A stretch of 64,000 nucleotides of DNA from CAWJEL01 sp964647255 (GCA_964647255.1 CAZYGI010000001.1:1-64000); one strand, 5' to 3'; shown: positions 20,348-29,910, counted from the first letter of the stretch. Numbers and translations: made by a program. The notes: generated from the letters alone by a model not told the origin.

Positions 20348-21046
20348 ATGATCCCACTCCGCGACCGCCTGCCGACCCGACATTTTCCCGTCATGACGAT
20401 CTCGTTCATCGCCCTCAACATCGTCGTCTTTGCGCTGCAGATGCTGGTGCTTGGCACACAGGGCGAAGAGGGGCTGCAACAGGCGATCTACACCTTCGGG
20501 GTCGTCCCGGCCCGCGTGGCCTCCGATCCCGGCCCGATGACGTGGCTGACCTTCGTCACCTCGATGTTTATGCACGGCGGCTTCATGCACATTCTGGGAA
20601 ACATGCTCTATCTATGGATCTTCGGCAACAACGTCGAGGACGTGCTGGGGCCGTTCTGGTTCACCGTCTTCTATTTCCTGACCGGGTTTGCGGCCAGCGC
20701 GGCGCAGGTTCTGGCGTCGCCGGCCTCGGGAGTGCCCGGCATCGGCGCCAGCGGGGCCATTGCCGGGGTGTTGGCCGCCTACCTGATCTTTTTCCCCGCC
20801 GCCCGGGTGGACACGCTGATCTTCCTGGGCCTGTTCAGCCGGATCGCCGCCCTGCCGGCCGTGCTGGTGCTGGGCCTCTGGTTCGTGCTGCAGCTCTTCA
20901 ACGGGGTCCTCTCGTTTGGCGTGAGTGCGGCGTCGGGCGGCGTGGCCTATTTCGCGCACATCGGCGGCTTCGTCGCCGGGCTGATCCTGGCGCTGCCGTG
21001 GCTGGCGAAGGCGCGACGGATGGGGCGGGGGAACTGGAATCGGTGA
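20348..21046 (+). CDS. Rhomboid family intramembrane serine protease
   Basis: The product has 232 residues with six or more membrane helices. It cleaves transmembrane segments within the bilayer. Visible hallmarks are MHGGFMHILGNMLYLWIFGNNVEDVLG (the HxxxN loop and N-terminal half), the nucleophile motif GIGASGAIAGVLAAY, and the catalytic histidine in AHIGGFVAGLI. Both dyad residues are intact, so it should be active. ATG 20348 is preceded by AAAGGA. The substrate is unknown. A DinB-like gene follows closely on the same strand. Confidence 0.93.
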   Translation: MIPLRDRLPTRHFPVMTISFIALNIVVFALQMLVLGTQGEEGLQQAIYTFGVVPARVASDPGPMTWLTFVTSMFMHGGFMHILGNMLYLWIFGNNVEDVLGPFWFTVFYFLTGFAASAAQVLASPASGVPGIGASGAIAGVLAAYLIFFPAARVDTLIFLGLFSRIAALPAVLVLGLWFVLQLFNGVLSFGVSAASGGVAYFAHIGGFVAGLILALPWLAKARRMGRGNWNR

Positions 21047-21073
21047 TGGGGATGGCGATTTGGAGGTGTGCGC

Positions 21074-21586
21074 GTGGATGCTGGAGGACTGATCGAACAA
21101 CTGGCATTGGGCGGCAAACGGACCGCGGCGCTGGTGGCCGGGGTATCGCCGGACCAGGCGCGCTGGCGGCCGGCGCCGGAGGCGTGGTCGCTGCTGGAGG
21201 TGGTCAACCACCTGTGGGATGAGGAGCGTGAGGACTTCCGCATCCGGCTCAACCTGATCTTACACGACCCGCTGGCCGCGTGGCCGCCCATTGATCCGGG
21301 GGGCTGGGTGACGGCCCGTGATTACAACGGCCGCGAGCTGGCGGCGTCACTGCAGGGCTTCCTGGCGGAGCGCGCCGCGTCGCTGGCCTGGTTGCGCGGG
21401 CTGGCCGCGCCGGACTGGGACGCGACGGTCGAGACGCCCTGGGGCTGGCGCATCACGGCCGGCGATATGCTGGCCGCATGGGCCGGCCACGACGTGCTGC
21501 ACCTGCGGCAACTGGTGGAGCTGCACTGGGCGCACACCGCCCGACTCGCCGCGCCGCGCACCACGATCTATGCGGGCGAGTGGTGA
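21074..21586 (+). CDS. DinB-like four-helix metal-binding protein
   Basis: A 170-residue protein of the DinB/YfiT-like (DinB_2) superfamily, small four-helix bundles that bind a divalent metal through histidines and often act as thiol-dependent transferases. Histidines are placed as expected: SLLEVVNHLWDEE in the first region and AWAGHDVLHLRQLVELHW near the end. I chose GTG 21074 because GGAGG lies seven bases upstream; GTG 21068 is also possible. It probably shares the rhomboid transcript (27-bp gap). Substrate unknown. Confidence 0.82.
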   Translation: MDAGGLIEQLALGGKRTAALVAGVSPDQARWRPAPEAWSLLEVVNHLWDEEREDFRIRLNLILHDPLAAWPPIDPGGWVTARDYNGRELAASLQGFLAERAASLAWLRGLAAPDWDATVETPWGWRITAGDMLAAWAGHDVLHLRQLVELHWAHTARLAAPRTTIYAGEW

Positions 21587-21653
21587 CTGTTCCCGAATAC
21601 GGGACGCGGACAAGCGCGGATGAACGCGGATCATGCTCGCGAAAGGAAAGGCT

Positions 21654-23561
21654 ATGTCAGCCACGTTCAAAATCGAATCATTGCTTGCGGCTCGCCTGTT
21701 TCTGAGCCCACAGCTCGTCGGTGACCGTCTCTTCTTCCTCAGCAGCCTGTCGGGCAAGCTGAGCCTGTACGCGATGGACCGGGCCGGCAGCGTGCCCGAG
21801 CCGCTGCTGCCGCCCGACATCGCGTTGATGACGCCGGAGTTGCTGGGCGGCGAGCCGTTCTGTGTCTTCCCGGCGCTGGGCAAAGTGCTGGTGATGATTG
21901 ACCGGAACGGCGACGAGAACTACCAGCCGCATTTCATTCCGCTGGATGGCGGCATCCCGGAACTGATCTTTGGCGATCGCTACGCGGGCCAGCAGTTGGT
22001 GTGCAGCCACTGCGACCCCGAACGGAACATCGCCACCTTCAACGTGGACCCGCGCACCGACCCGCTGCAGCACTCCTTCCTGGCTGACCTGGCGACGCTG
22101 GAAATCACCGACCTGGGGGACAGCCTTTACGGCAACGTCTACCTGGGTGCGAGCGCGGACACCTCGCAGATCGTGCTGGCTGACGGCTACACCCAGGGTG
22201 ACGAGGCGATCTTCCTCTGGAAGCGGGGCGCGGGCGGGCGCCGGCTGCTGTTCGGCGTGCCCATCGAGCAGCGCGCCACAGGCCAGGCCGTGCCGCTGAA
22301 CTCCATCGCTGACGTCCAGTTCACACCCGGCGGCGGCCTGCTGTTTGTCACGTCGCTGTTCGATGATCACTACGGCCTGGGCTACTTCCCGCTCGCCGAC
22401 CCGGCTGCGATCCGGCCGGTGGCGATCATCGGCGCAGTCCACACGGGCGTGGGCGAACTGGAGCACCTGGAGCATCTGGCGGGCGAGCGCTACCTGCTCC
22501 GCTATAACATTGACGGCTGCTCGTGGGCCTACGAGGGCGCATTCGACGAGGCCACTCTTCGCCTGACGCTGGATCGCGTGGTCTGCGGCCAGGGCGTGCT
22601 GAGCAACGGCGTGCTCCAGTCTATCCGCTACGAGCCGGCCAGCGGCGACTATGCGCTGGCATTCTCCACGGCCACGTCGCCCGTGCAGATCTACACGGTG
22701 GCTCGCGCGGACGGCCGCGTAACCCAAATCACCCGCGAGCGGCCGCTCGGCATCACGCCGTCGCTGCTCTCGCCCGGCGAGGACGCGTCCTTCATCAGCC
22801 ACGACGGCCTGCGCGTCTCGGCGCGGCTCTACCTGCCCGCGGCCGAGCTTGGCTTCACGGGGCCGCGTCCGGTGGTCTTTTATATCCACGGCGGCCCGCA
22901 GAGCCAGGAGCGGCCCGACTTCACCTGGTTCTCGATGCCTCTGATCCAGTTCTTCACGCTGCGCGGCTTCGCCGTGTTTGTGCCGAACGCGCGCGGCAGC
23001 CACGGCTACGGGCTAGATTATACCAAGCGCGTGGATCGTGACTGGGGCGGGCTGGACCGGCTGGATCATGTCGCCGCGTTCGAACTCCTGAAGGCCGATC
23101 CCCGGCTCGACATGAGCCGCGCCAGCGTGATGGGCCGCTCCTACGGCGGCTACATGACCCTGACGCTGGCCGGCCGGCATCCCGAGCTGTGGCGGGCCGC
23201 GGTGGATATGTTCGGCCCGTACAACCTGTTCACCTTCCTGGAGCGCATCCCGGAGGCGTGGAAAACCTACTTCTACCTGGCGCTCGGCCACCCGGAGCGG
23301 GATCGCGACTGGCTGATCGAGCGCTCGCCCAGCACCTACCTCGGCAACCTGGCCTGCCCCATGCTCGTCATCCAGGGCCGCAACGACCCGCGCGTCCGCG
23401 CCGATGAGTCGCAGGACGTGGTCGAATCGCTGCGGGCGCAGGGCAAGCAGATCGAATTCCTATTGTTCGAGAACGAGGGCCACGACGTGACGCGGCTGGA
23501 GAACAAGGTGCGGTGCTACGACGAGATCGTGCGGTTCTTCGCGGAGCATTTGCGGCCGTAG
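21654..23561 (+). CDS. S9 family (prolyl oligopeptidase-like) serine peptidase
   Basis: A 635-residue acyl-aminoacyl-peptidase/dipeptidyl-peptidase type enzyme. The N-terminal ~380 residues form the beta-propeller (SPQLVGDRLFFLSSLSGK... DENYQPHFIPLDGG...). The C-terminal alpha/beta hydrolase has HGGPQSQERPDF for the oxyanion region, nucleophile GRSYGGYM (Ser 496), LVIQGRNDPRVRADES for the Asp and ENEGHDVTR for the His. No signal peptide is seen, so it is cytoplasmic, degrading short peptides. ATG 21654 follows GAAAGGAAAGG; the in-frame ATG 21 bp upstream lacks such a site. Confidence 0.92.
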   Translation: MSATFKIESLLAARLFLSPQLVGDRLFFLSSLSGKLSLYAMDRAGSVPEPLLPPDIALMTPELLGGEPFCVFPALGKVLVMIDRNGDENYQPHFIPLDGGIPELIFGDRYAGQQLVCSHCDPERNIATFNVDPRTDPLQHSFLADLATLEITDLGDSLYGNVYLGASADTSQIVLADGYTQGDEAIFLWKRGAGGRRLLFGVPIEQRATGQAVPLNSIADVQFTPGGGLLFVTSLFDDHYGLGYFPLADPAAIRPVAIIGAVHTGVGELEHLEHLAGERYLLRYNIDGCSWAYEGAFDEATLRLTLDRVVCGQGVLSNGVLQSIRYEPASGDYALAFSTATSPVQIYTVARADGRVTQITRERPLGITPSLLSPGEDASFISHDGLRVSARLYLPAAELGFTGPRPVVFYIHGGPQSQERPDFTWFSMPLIQFFTLRGFAVFVPNARGSHGYGLDYTKRVDRDWGGLDRLDHVAAFELLKADPRLDMSRASVMGRSYGGYMTLTLAGRHPELWRAAVDMFGPYNLFTFLERIPEAWKTYFYLALGHPERDRDWLIERSPSTYLGNLACPMLVIQGRNDPRVRADESQDVVESLRAQGKQIEFLLFENEGHDVTRLENKVRCYDEIVRFFAEHLRP

Positions 23562-23594
23562 AACGCGGCTACGCCAGTGCACAAGGAATCTGGG

Positions 23595-25562
23595 ATGCAA
23601 AAGAACGCCAGGATGCTGCGCCGCACGGCGGTTGATCGCTGGATCGGGCTAGGCTTCGGCGTCGTCGGCTTCCTGCTGTACGCCGCGACAGCCGCGCCCT
23701 CGGTCGCGACGCTGTTCGATGACAGCTTGGAATTCCAGGTCATCGCACCGGCGCTCGGCATCGCGCACCCCAGCGGCTATCCGCTCTACACCCTCCTCGG
23801 CAAGCTGGCCACGCTGCTGATCCCGTTCCGCGACCCGGCCGGCCGGTTGAACCTCTTCTCGGCGCTGTGTGCGGGCGCAGCGATCGGCGTCCTCTATCTC
23901 CTGGCGCAGAAGCTTGCGGGGAACCGCGCCGCCGCCGCGGTGGGCACAGCCATCTTCGCGCTCTCGCCCGCCTGGTGGTCACAGGCGACGATTGCGGAGG
24001 TCTACGCGCTCAACGGCCTGTTCGTCGCCAGCTTCCTCTACGCGCTGCTGCGGTGGGAGGAGAGCAGGAGGCAGGGGACAGAGGTTAGTGGTCAGAAGTC
24101 AGGAATGGGATGGCAGCCTCCAACTTCCAACCTCCAACCTCCAACCTCCCATGACGCCTGGCTGGCAGCCGCGGCGCTCGCGTTCGGGCTGGGATTGGCC
24201 CATCACCGCACCATCGCACTGTTGGCGCCTGCGGCGCTGGTCTTGATCGTGTGGGCCGATCCGGCGCTGCTCCGCCAACCGCGCCGCTGGGTCTGGCCGC
24301 TCCTCTGCGCCCTTACTCCGCTGCTCTTCTACCTCTACCTGCCGCTGCGCGGCGCGCAAGGGAGCACCTCGCTGGACGGAACCTACGCGCCCACGCTGGC
24401 CGGCACGCTGGATTGGGTCACGGCGCGCGGTTACAGCATCTTCCTGACGGGCAACCCGTTCGGGGTGACGCGCGGCGCAGCCGATGTCGTTGGCCTGTTC
24501 CTGGCGCAACTGGGGGTGCTGGCGCTGGTCGCCGCGGCCAGCAGCCTGGTCACAGCCTGGCGGTTCAGCGTCCGCCGTGCCACCTTCTTGCTGATCGCGA
24601 CGGCCGCTGAGATCGCGTTTGCGTCGGCTTACAAGGTGCAGGATATCGAGGTGTTCTTCATCCCCGCCTGCATGTTGATTGTGCTGTGGGCCGCGCTTGG
24701 CCTGACCCCGGTCTTCGACGCCGCGGCGCGGCAGGCCGCGCACGCCGCGCGGCCGCTGCGTCTGCCCGGCTGGGCGCGGCCGCTCTACCTGGCGGCCTAC
24801 CTGCTGCCGGTGGCCGGCATCGTGATGTTCTATCCCGTGCGCGATGCGGTGCAGACCTGGCCGGAACGCGACCGCAGCGCCGCGTGGGGCGTGTACGATC
24901 AAGGCCAGGACATGATCGCCGCCATCGCGCCGGGCGGTCGAATGATCGGCCTGCTGGGCGAGACGACGCTGGTGCGCTACTTCCGTGATGTGCTGGGCCA
25001 GCGGCGCGATGTCGAAGTGGTCCCCGCCGATGCGGAGGCGGCGCGGCTGGCCGCCGTGGACGCCGCGTTGGCCGCAGGCAAGCCGGTCTACTTGACCCGC
25101 GATCTGCCCGGCGCGGCGGCGCGCTACAGCCTCGACGCGGCCGGCCCGCTGATCGCGGTCTCGGTCAAAGCGGCGCCCGCTTCCCCGCCGGCCGGCCAAC
25201 CCGTCGGTGACGGCATCGCCCTCGTGGACGAACGCACGGAGATCCGCCGCACGCACGCGGGGCCGGCCGTCCGCCTGACGCTGACCTGGGCCGCGGTAGA
25301 GCCGGTGCGCGAGGAGCTGAAGGTCTCCGCGCGGCTGCTGGATGCGGCCGGGAACGTCGTCGCGCAGGACGATCGCGTGCCGGTCCACTTCACCTATCCC
25401 ACCACGGCCTGGGCGCCCGGCGAGCCGGTGGTGGATGTCTATGACCTTCCGCTGGTGGGTCAGCCGAGCGGCGCCTATTCCCCGCTCCTCATCCTGTATC
25501 GTGCCGCGGATGGCACAGAAGTAGGTCGCCTGGTGCTCGCCCAGGTCTCGGTCGAACGGTGA
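23595..25562 (+). CDS. DUF2723 polytopic membrane protein (TMEM260-like O-mannosyltransferase)
   Basis: The product has 655 residues and about ten membrane helices in the first ~430. The DUF2723 signature DSLEFQVIAPALGIAHPSGYPLYTLLGKL is near residue 40. Homologous eukaryotic TMEM260 is a GT-C protein O-mannosyltransferase, so this may glycosylate exported proteins using a lipid-linked sugar. The C-terminal ~200 residues form an extracytoplasmic domain. Odd: residues ~158-190 (RRQGTEVSG ... PTSNLQPPTSH) are encoded by the low-complexity spacer repeat at 24067-24150, in frame, in a loop between helices. ATG 23595 has AAGGAA upstream. Confidence 0.85.
   Translation: MQKNARMLRRTAVDRWIGLGFGVVGFLLYAATAAPSVATLFDDSLEFQVIAPALGIAHPSGYPLYTLLGKLATLLIPFRDPAGRLNLFSALCAGAAIGVLYLLAQKLAGNRAAAAVGTAIFALSPAWWSQATIAEVYALNGLFVASFLYALLRWEESRRQGTEVSGQKSGMGWQPPTSNLQPPTSHDAWLAAAALAFGLGLAHHRTIALLAPAALVLIVWADPALLRQPRRWVWPLLCALTPLLFYLYLPLRGAQGSTSLDGTYAPTLAGTLDWVTARGYSIFLTGNPFGVTRGAADVVGLFLAQLGVLALVAAASSLVTAWRFSVRRATFLLIATAAEIAFASAYKVQDIEVFFIPACMLIVLWAALGLTPVFDAAARQAAHAARPLRLPGWARPLYLAAYLLPVAGIVMFYPVRDAVQTWPERDRSAAWGVYDQGQDMIAAIAPGGRMIGLLGETTLVRYFRDVLGQRRDVEVVPADAEAARLAAVDAALAAGKPVYLTRDLPGAAARYSLDAAGPLIAVSVKAAPASPPAGQPVGDGIALVDERTEIRRTHAGPAVRLTLTWAAVEPVREELKVSARLLDAAGNVVAQDDRVPVHFTYPTTAWAPGEPVVDVYDLPLVGQPSGAYSPLLILYRAADGTEVGRLVLAQVSVER
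24067..24150. repeat. In-frame micro-repeat inside the DUF2723 gene
   Basis: GGGACAGAGGTTAGTGG, GTCAGAAGTCAGGAATGG and three tandem CCAACCTCCAACCT units. Elsewhere these words are intergenic (12035-12113, 62680-62708) or in frame in the RluA-like gene (39285-39418, giving the same peptide QGTEV). Confidence 0.7.
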
Positions 25563-25656
25563 GGCATTTCGGACGTTTTGGGCACGATGATCCTGAAGCA
25601 GTTCATGAGCAGTCCCACGAGCGTTATGGGTTCGTGAAAGAATAACTTCCGTCGTT

Positions 25657-25683
25657 GTAGGGCGGATTGGCAATCCGCCCTAC
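25657..25683. terminator. Near-perfect palindrome after the DUF2723 gene
   Basis: GTAGGGCGGATTG, one G, then CAATCCGCCCTAC: 13-bp arms with a one-base loop. Likely terminates the DUF2723 transcript; downstream TTGTTTCTTT is a loose T-rich tail. The rest of 25563-25799 (237 bp) contains no gene or promoter I can support. Confidence 0.55.
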
Positions 25684-25799
25684 GGAACTTGTTTCTTTAC
25701 CGGCCCTAAGCGGCCTGAACCGGCCTCGCAGCAGTTGGCCGAGGTCAGGACACAGATAGCGTTGGAAGGCGCCCGTGTGATAGACAAAGGAGCCAGCCA

Positions 25800-28175
25800 A
25801 TGAAACGCATCCTCCTGCTGTTCGTGCTCACCGCGCTGTGCTTGCTGATGGGGCCTCAGCTTGTCTGCGCCGTTCCCAGTCCCCAAGAAGGCGCCGGCCG
25901 TGATCTGGCGCTCGAGCAGGCTATCCTGGATCGCTTGGGCAAGATTGACCCCAGCGCCGTGCCGCTTTTCGATCAGGCAACCCTCGCGATGGATCGCGGT
26001 GACGCGTCCGATCTGGCGGCGGCGCGCTCCGGCTTCGAGAAGGTGCTCGCCCTCGCCCCGGATTTCCCCGAGGCGCTGCGGCGCCTCTCCTATGTGGAGC
26101 TCGAGCTGGGCGAAGTTGATGCAGCCGTCGAACATGCTCGCCGGGCCTACACTGTTGACGCCTCGCCGTACAATGCCTCTGCTGTCGCCCGCGCCTTGTT
26201 GATCGCGGATAAAGACGCCGATGCACCGGAGGCATTGAGGATGGCCCAGGAGGCGGTCGCGGGATTTCCTGACGACATCGAAGTCAACTGGTCGCTCCTG
26301 TTTGCAGGCCTCGCAAACGACAAGATCGCTGTCGTGCGCCAGGCGGATCGTACACTCCTGGAGATTGCGCCCGACCTCGCCTATCCACACTACATCGCCG
26401 GCCTGCTGGCTGCCGATGATGAGCAGTGGGAGAAGGCCGAGCAGGAGCTGCTTCGAGCGCGCGATCTGGGTATGCCGGCCGATGATGTTCAGGGCATCAT
26501 TGATGAATACAACATCGCCGGGCAGGCGCGCACCGCCCGGTTTGCCCGCCAGGGGCTGCGCGCGTTTGCCTATGGGGTGGCCGGGTGGCTCGCAGGCATG
26601 GCGCTGCTCTTCCTGCTCGGTTTGCTGCTGAGTGCGTTGACCCTGGCCGCGGTGAAACGGCCGCCGCGCGGCGAAACGTTCCGCATCGGCGCCGGCGAAC
26701 GCATCGTGCGCAGCCTGTACGCGGCGATCATCGGACTGACCTCGGCCTATTTCTATCTCTCGCTCCCCGTACTGGCGGTGATCGTGATCATTGGCGCCGG
26801 CGGGATCATCTGGCTGATGTTACGCGCAGGGCGCGTCAACCTGTACCTCCTCGCCCTGGTCGGCCTGACCGGGTTCTACACGGTCGCCGCCATTGTGTGG
26901 AGCCTCTTCACGCGCTTGCGCGACGCCGAACCTGGGCGCCTGTTGCCGCGCAGCGAGGCCCCCAGGCTCTGGGCATTGGCCGAAGAAATCGCGGTGCGCG
27001 TCAGCACCCGGCCCGTGGATGCGGTCTATGTGACGCCAGGGGTGGAGGTCGCCGTCACCGAGCGCGGCGGGGTGCTTCGCAAGCTGCGCGGACAGGGCCA
27101 GCGCTGCCTGATCGTCGGCCTGGGCGCGCTGCCGGGGATGACGCAGGCCGAGTTCTCAGCGGTTTTGGCGCATGAGTACGGCCATTTCTCCAACCGCGAC
27201 ACTGCCGGCGGCAACCTGGCCCACCAGGTGCGCGCCTCGATCCACCACATGGCCTACCGGCTGGCCACGCGCGGCCTGGCGCGCTGGTACAACCCCGCCT
27301 GGCTCTTCGTCAACGGCTTCAACCGCGTGTTCCTGCGCGTGACGCTGGGTGCATCGCGGCTGCAGGAGATCCTGGCCGATCGCTACGCGGCGACGGCGTT
27401 CGGCGTGCGCAATTTCGTAGACGGCTTGACGCGCATTGTTCGTCTCGACCTGGCCTTCACTTCCCAGGTCAACCGGGAAGTCAAACTGGCCCTGTCCGCC
27501 GGGCGAGAATTGCAGAACCTGTACACCTTGCCCCCCGTGGAAGTGCCGGAGGACCGCGCTGCGCTTGACAAGCAGTTGAATGAGATCATGAGCCGGCCGA
27601 CGTCGCCTTACGACAGCCACCCGGCCGTCAGCGAGCGCATCCGGCTGCTGCAGCCGCTGCAAGACAGGTACGATGCTGACGGCGAACAGGCGCCGGTGTG
27701 GGATCTGTTCGACAACCTCGACCTCTTACAGGGGGAAATGACGTCGTTGGTGCAAAAGAACGTCGCCGCACATCAGGCAAACGAGCGGGCCGCCCGGGCA
27801 GCATTTCACCGGCGCCTGGCTGCCGAAAGCGTGCCCGAAGTCAAGCCCTACCAGGAGGCGCTCGCTGCGGCGATCGAGTCGGGCGACCTCGCCGCCGAGG
27901 CGGAGGCACTGCAGGACGTCGGCCACATCTACGAGGAGCGCGACCTTCCTCAACGGGCACTGCCCTACTACCAACTGGCGCTGGAATCGTATCAGGAACG
28001 CAACGATCGCGACGGCGAACGAGTTGCCCGGTTCAACCTGGCCGAGGTTTTCAAGACGCTGGGGCAATTGCGCGAGGCTGAGGAACAGTTGCGCCGGGTC
28101 GTCGCGCTGGACGAGGCGCTCGGCAGCCCCGACCTGGATGAGGACCGGCAAGCACTGGCCGAGATACAGGCATAA
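25800..28175 (+). CDS. TPR - membrane - M48 zinc peptidase - TPR fusion protein
   Basis: The product has 791 residues. Order: signal peptide (1-24, cleavage after LVCA), TPR-like helical repeats (~40-235), three or four membrane helices (~250-370), an M48 peptidase domain with the zinc site HEYGH (458-462) and third ligand E523 in QEILADRYAA, then a second TPR segment (~660-790, ALPYYQLALESYQE). M48 peptidases such as HtpX and BepA perform membrane protein quality control. The TPRs resemble BepA in principle, though there they lie only C-terminal. AAAGGAG precedes the ATG. All catalytic residues are present. Confidence 0.88.
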   Translation: MKRILLLFVLTALCLLMGPQLVCAVPSPQEGAGRDLALEQAILDRLGKIDPSAVPLFDQATLAMDRGDASDLAAARSGFEKVLALAPDFPEALRRLSYVELELGEVDAAVEHARRAYTVDASPYNASAVARALLIADKDADAPEALRMAQEAVAGFPDDIEVNWSLLFAGLANDKIAVVRQADRTLLEIAPDLAYPHYIAGLLAADDEQWEKAEQELLRARDLGMPADDVQGIIDEYNIAGQARTARFARQGLRAFAYGVAGWLAGMALLFLLGLLLSALTLAAVKRPPRGETFRIGAGERIVRSLYAAIIGLTSAYFYLSLPVLAVIVIIGAGGIIWLMLRAGRVNLYLLALVGLTGFYTVAAIVWSLFTRLRDAEPGRLLPRSEAPRLWALAEEIAVRVSTRPVDAVYVTPGVEVAVTERGGVLRKLRGQGQRCLIVGLGALPGMTQAEFSAVLAHEYGHFSNRDTAGGNLAHQVRASIHHMAYRLATRGLARWYNPAWLFVNGFNRVFLRVTLGASRLQEILADRYAATAFGVRNFVDGLTRIVRLDLAFTSQVNREVKLALSAGRELQNLYTLPPVEVPEDRAALDKQLNEIMSRPTSPYDSHPAVSERIRLLQPLQDRYDADGEQAPVWDLFDNLDLLQGEMTSLVQKNVAAHQANERAARAAFHRRLAAESVPEVKPYQEALAAAIESGDLAAEAEALQDVGHIYEERDLPQRALPYYQLALESYQERNDRDGERVARFNLAEVFKTLGQLREAEEQLRRVVALDEALGSPDLDEDRQALAEIQA

Positions 28176-28198
28176 ACCCAACAACCCTGAGGTGATCC

Positions 28199-28720
28199 AT
28201 GCAACTCCAAGAACTGATCCGCCAACGTTACAGCGTGCGGGCGTACAAGCCCGATCCCGTGCCGGACGACATCCTGGCGCAAATCCTGGAGGCCGGCCGG
28301 CTGGCGCCGACCGCGTCGAACAAGCAGCCGTTCCGTATCCTTGTGCTCCACACGAAGGGTCGCGCGGCGGAGCTGGGCCGCATCTACCATCGCGAGTGGT
28401 TCACCCAGGCGCCGATCATCCTGTGCGTCTGCACCGTGCGGGCTGAGGCGTGGCGGCGGGCCATGTACGATGGCAAAAGCCATGCCGATGTGGATGCGAC
28501 CATCGTCATGGATCATCTCATCCTGGCTGCGACTGATCTGGGGTTAGGCACGTGCTGGATCGCCGCGTTTGACCCGGCCGCGGCGCGCGAGGTGTTGGGG
28601 CTGCCCCCGGAAGTCGAGCCGGTGCTTTTCACGCCGCTCGGCTACCCGGCCGACACGCTGAGACCGAAAGAGCGCCGGCCACTGAGTGAGCTGGTGCGAT
28701 ACGAGCGCTGGCAGGCATGA
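28199..28720 (+). CDS. Nitroreductase family oxidoreductase
   Basis: A 173-residue FMN-dependent NAD(P)H oxidoreductase of the compact type. Motifs: RYSVRAYKPDPVPDDIL near the N-terminus, ILEAGRLAPTASNKQPFRILVL for FMN phosphate binding, DHLILAATDLGLGTCWIAAFDP, and LPPEVEPVLFTPLGYP. Physiological substrate unknown; the family reduces nitro compounds, quinones or flavins. A GAGGTGATCC site lies just before the ATG. Its TGA overlaps the next ATG (ATGA), so the following GNAT gene is translationally coupled. Confidence 0.9.
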   Translation: MQLQELIRQRYSVRAYKPDPVPDDILAQILEAGRLAPTASNKQPFRILVLHTKGRAAELGRIYHREWFTQAPIILCVCTVRAEAWRRAMYDGKSHADVDATIVMDHLILAATDLGLGTCWIAAFDPAAAREVLGLPPEVEPVLFTPLGYPADTLRPKERRPLSELVRYERWQA

Positions 28721-29244
28721 TCGCCCGTGAACTGACGCGCGACGAGATCGCGCTGATCTGGTCCATTGACCGGGCCGAGGTCATTGATCAGATCTACTAT
28801 CTGCGGGACGACGTCCTTGTCCTGGTGCCGGAGCACTACGATATGGTCGGCTGGCCGCCCGGTGAGGAGGAGACATATGGCCCGATCCTGTGCGACTGCT
28901 TTGACCGAGGCGGTTGGTTCTACGGCGCCTTCGATGGGGCCGCGTTGGTGGCCGTTGCCGTGCTGGAGAGCAAATTCATCGGCAAAGAACGCGACCAGCT
29001 CCAACTCAAATTCCTGCACGTGAGCCAGGCCTATCGCGGCCGGGGGTTGGGGTGCGGTCTCTTCCGGCAAGCCGCGACGGTCGCTCGCGCCCGCGGGGCG
29101 AAACGACTGTACGTTTCCGCCACACCCTCGGAGCATACCATCAACTTCTATCTGCACCTGGGGTGCAGGGTCACACTGGAGCCGGACCCAGCGTTGTTCG
29201 CGCTGGAGCCAGAGGACATCCATCTGGAGTGCGTTCTGCCGTAG
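28717..29244 (+). CDS. GNAT family N-acetyltransferase
   Basis: The product has 175 residues. The acetyl-CoA pyrophosphate loop is visible as VSQAYRGRGLGCGLFRQA (R/QxxGxG/A form), followed by ARARGAKRLYVSATPSEHTINFYLHLGC, the usual alpha4/beta6-7 portion with an Asn-Phe-Tyr motif. The N-terminal half (IWSIDRAEVIDQIYYLRDD) is divergent. Acceptor unknown. Coupled by a 4-base overlap to the nitroreductase, which hints at a shared detoxification role, though this is only context. Confidence 0.87.
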   Translation: MIARELTRDEIALIWSIDRAEVIDQIYYLRDDVLVLVPEHYDMVGWPPGEEETYGPILCDCFDRGGWFYGAFDGAALVAVAVLESKFIGKERDQLQLKFLHVSQAYRGRGLGCGLFRQAATVARARGAKRLYVSATPSEHTINFYLHLGCRVTLEPDPALFALEPEDIHLECVLP

Positions 29245-29259
29245 GGGAAGCCGGCATTT

Positions 29260-29910
29260 TCACATCCCGTTGTGCGGGAACACGATATCTTCCTTGCCGG
29301 CCAGCTTGTCCTGGATGCGCTGGGCGACGATCTCCATGTGCTTGCGCTTGTGCACGAAGTCCAAGTCATCGGTGTGGATGGTCAACACGGGGCACAGGTC
29401 GAAGGTTTTCAGCCACTCGTCGTAAAAAGTGTCGAGCAAGGTGAGATACTCGGCCGTGATGCCGCTCTCCATGCTCCGGCCGCGGCCGTGAATCCGCTCC
29501 ATCAACACCGGCACCGGCGCGCGCAAGTAGAGCAGAAGATCCGGCTTCGGCAGCCCGGCCACGACCATATCGTACACTGCCCGGTACGAGCGGTAATCGC
29601 GCTCGGTCAAGTTCCCCATATGATACAGGGCGCGGGCGAAGATGTAGGCATCCTCGTAAATACTGCGATCGGAGATGGCTGACTCCGGCGCGGCCGCCAG
29701 GCTCAGGTGCTGTTGGGCGCGATGCCCCAAGAAGAACACCTGCAAATGAAACGCCCACTGGCGCATGTCCGCGTAGAACTCGGCCAGGTACGGGTTATCA
29801 GCCACCGATTCAAAGGCTGTGCGCCAGCCCAATCGCGCGCCGATCCGCTCGGTGATGGAGGTCTTGCCCGAGCCGATGTTGCCTGCGACGACAACGAAAC
29901 GCTTGGTCAC
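29260..29910 (-). CDS. Deoxynucleoside kinase (dAK/dGK-like)
   Basis: Phosphorylates deoxynucleosides for dNTP salvage. The 216-residue product has P-loop VVAGNIGSGKTSITERIGA near the N-terminus, the family DRSIYEDAYIFARALY motif (general base and substrate site), and a lid region LMERIHGRGRSMESGI. The tail IVFPHNGM replaces longer family C-termini. Start is GTG 29910 with GAGGAG six bases upstream; the longer frame to 29985 runs through the palindrome and is unlikely. Deoxyadenosine and deoxyguanosine specificity cannot be separated by eye. Confidence 0.9.
   Translation of the reverse strand: MTKRFVVVAGNIGSGKTSITERIGARLGWRTAFESVADNPYLAEFYADMRQWAFHLQVFFLGHRAQQHLSLAAAPESAISDRSIYEDAYIFARALYHMGNLTERDYRSYRAVYDMVVAGLPKPDLLLYLRAPVPVLMERIHGRGRSMESGITAEYLTLLDTFYDEWLKTFDLCPVLTIHTDDLDFVHKRKHMEIVAQRIQDKLAGKEDIVFPHNGM

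Noticed and set aside
25563..25799. Small ORF ending at 25803 upstream of the M48 gene (KRPEPASQQLAEVRTQIALE frame)
   Set aside because: No start codon or ribosome site, and no recognisable family; probably chance in GC-rich DNA.
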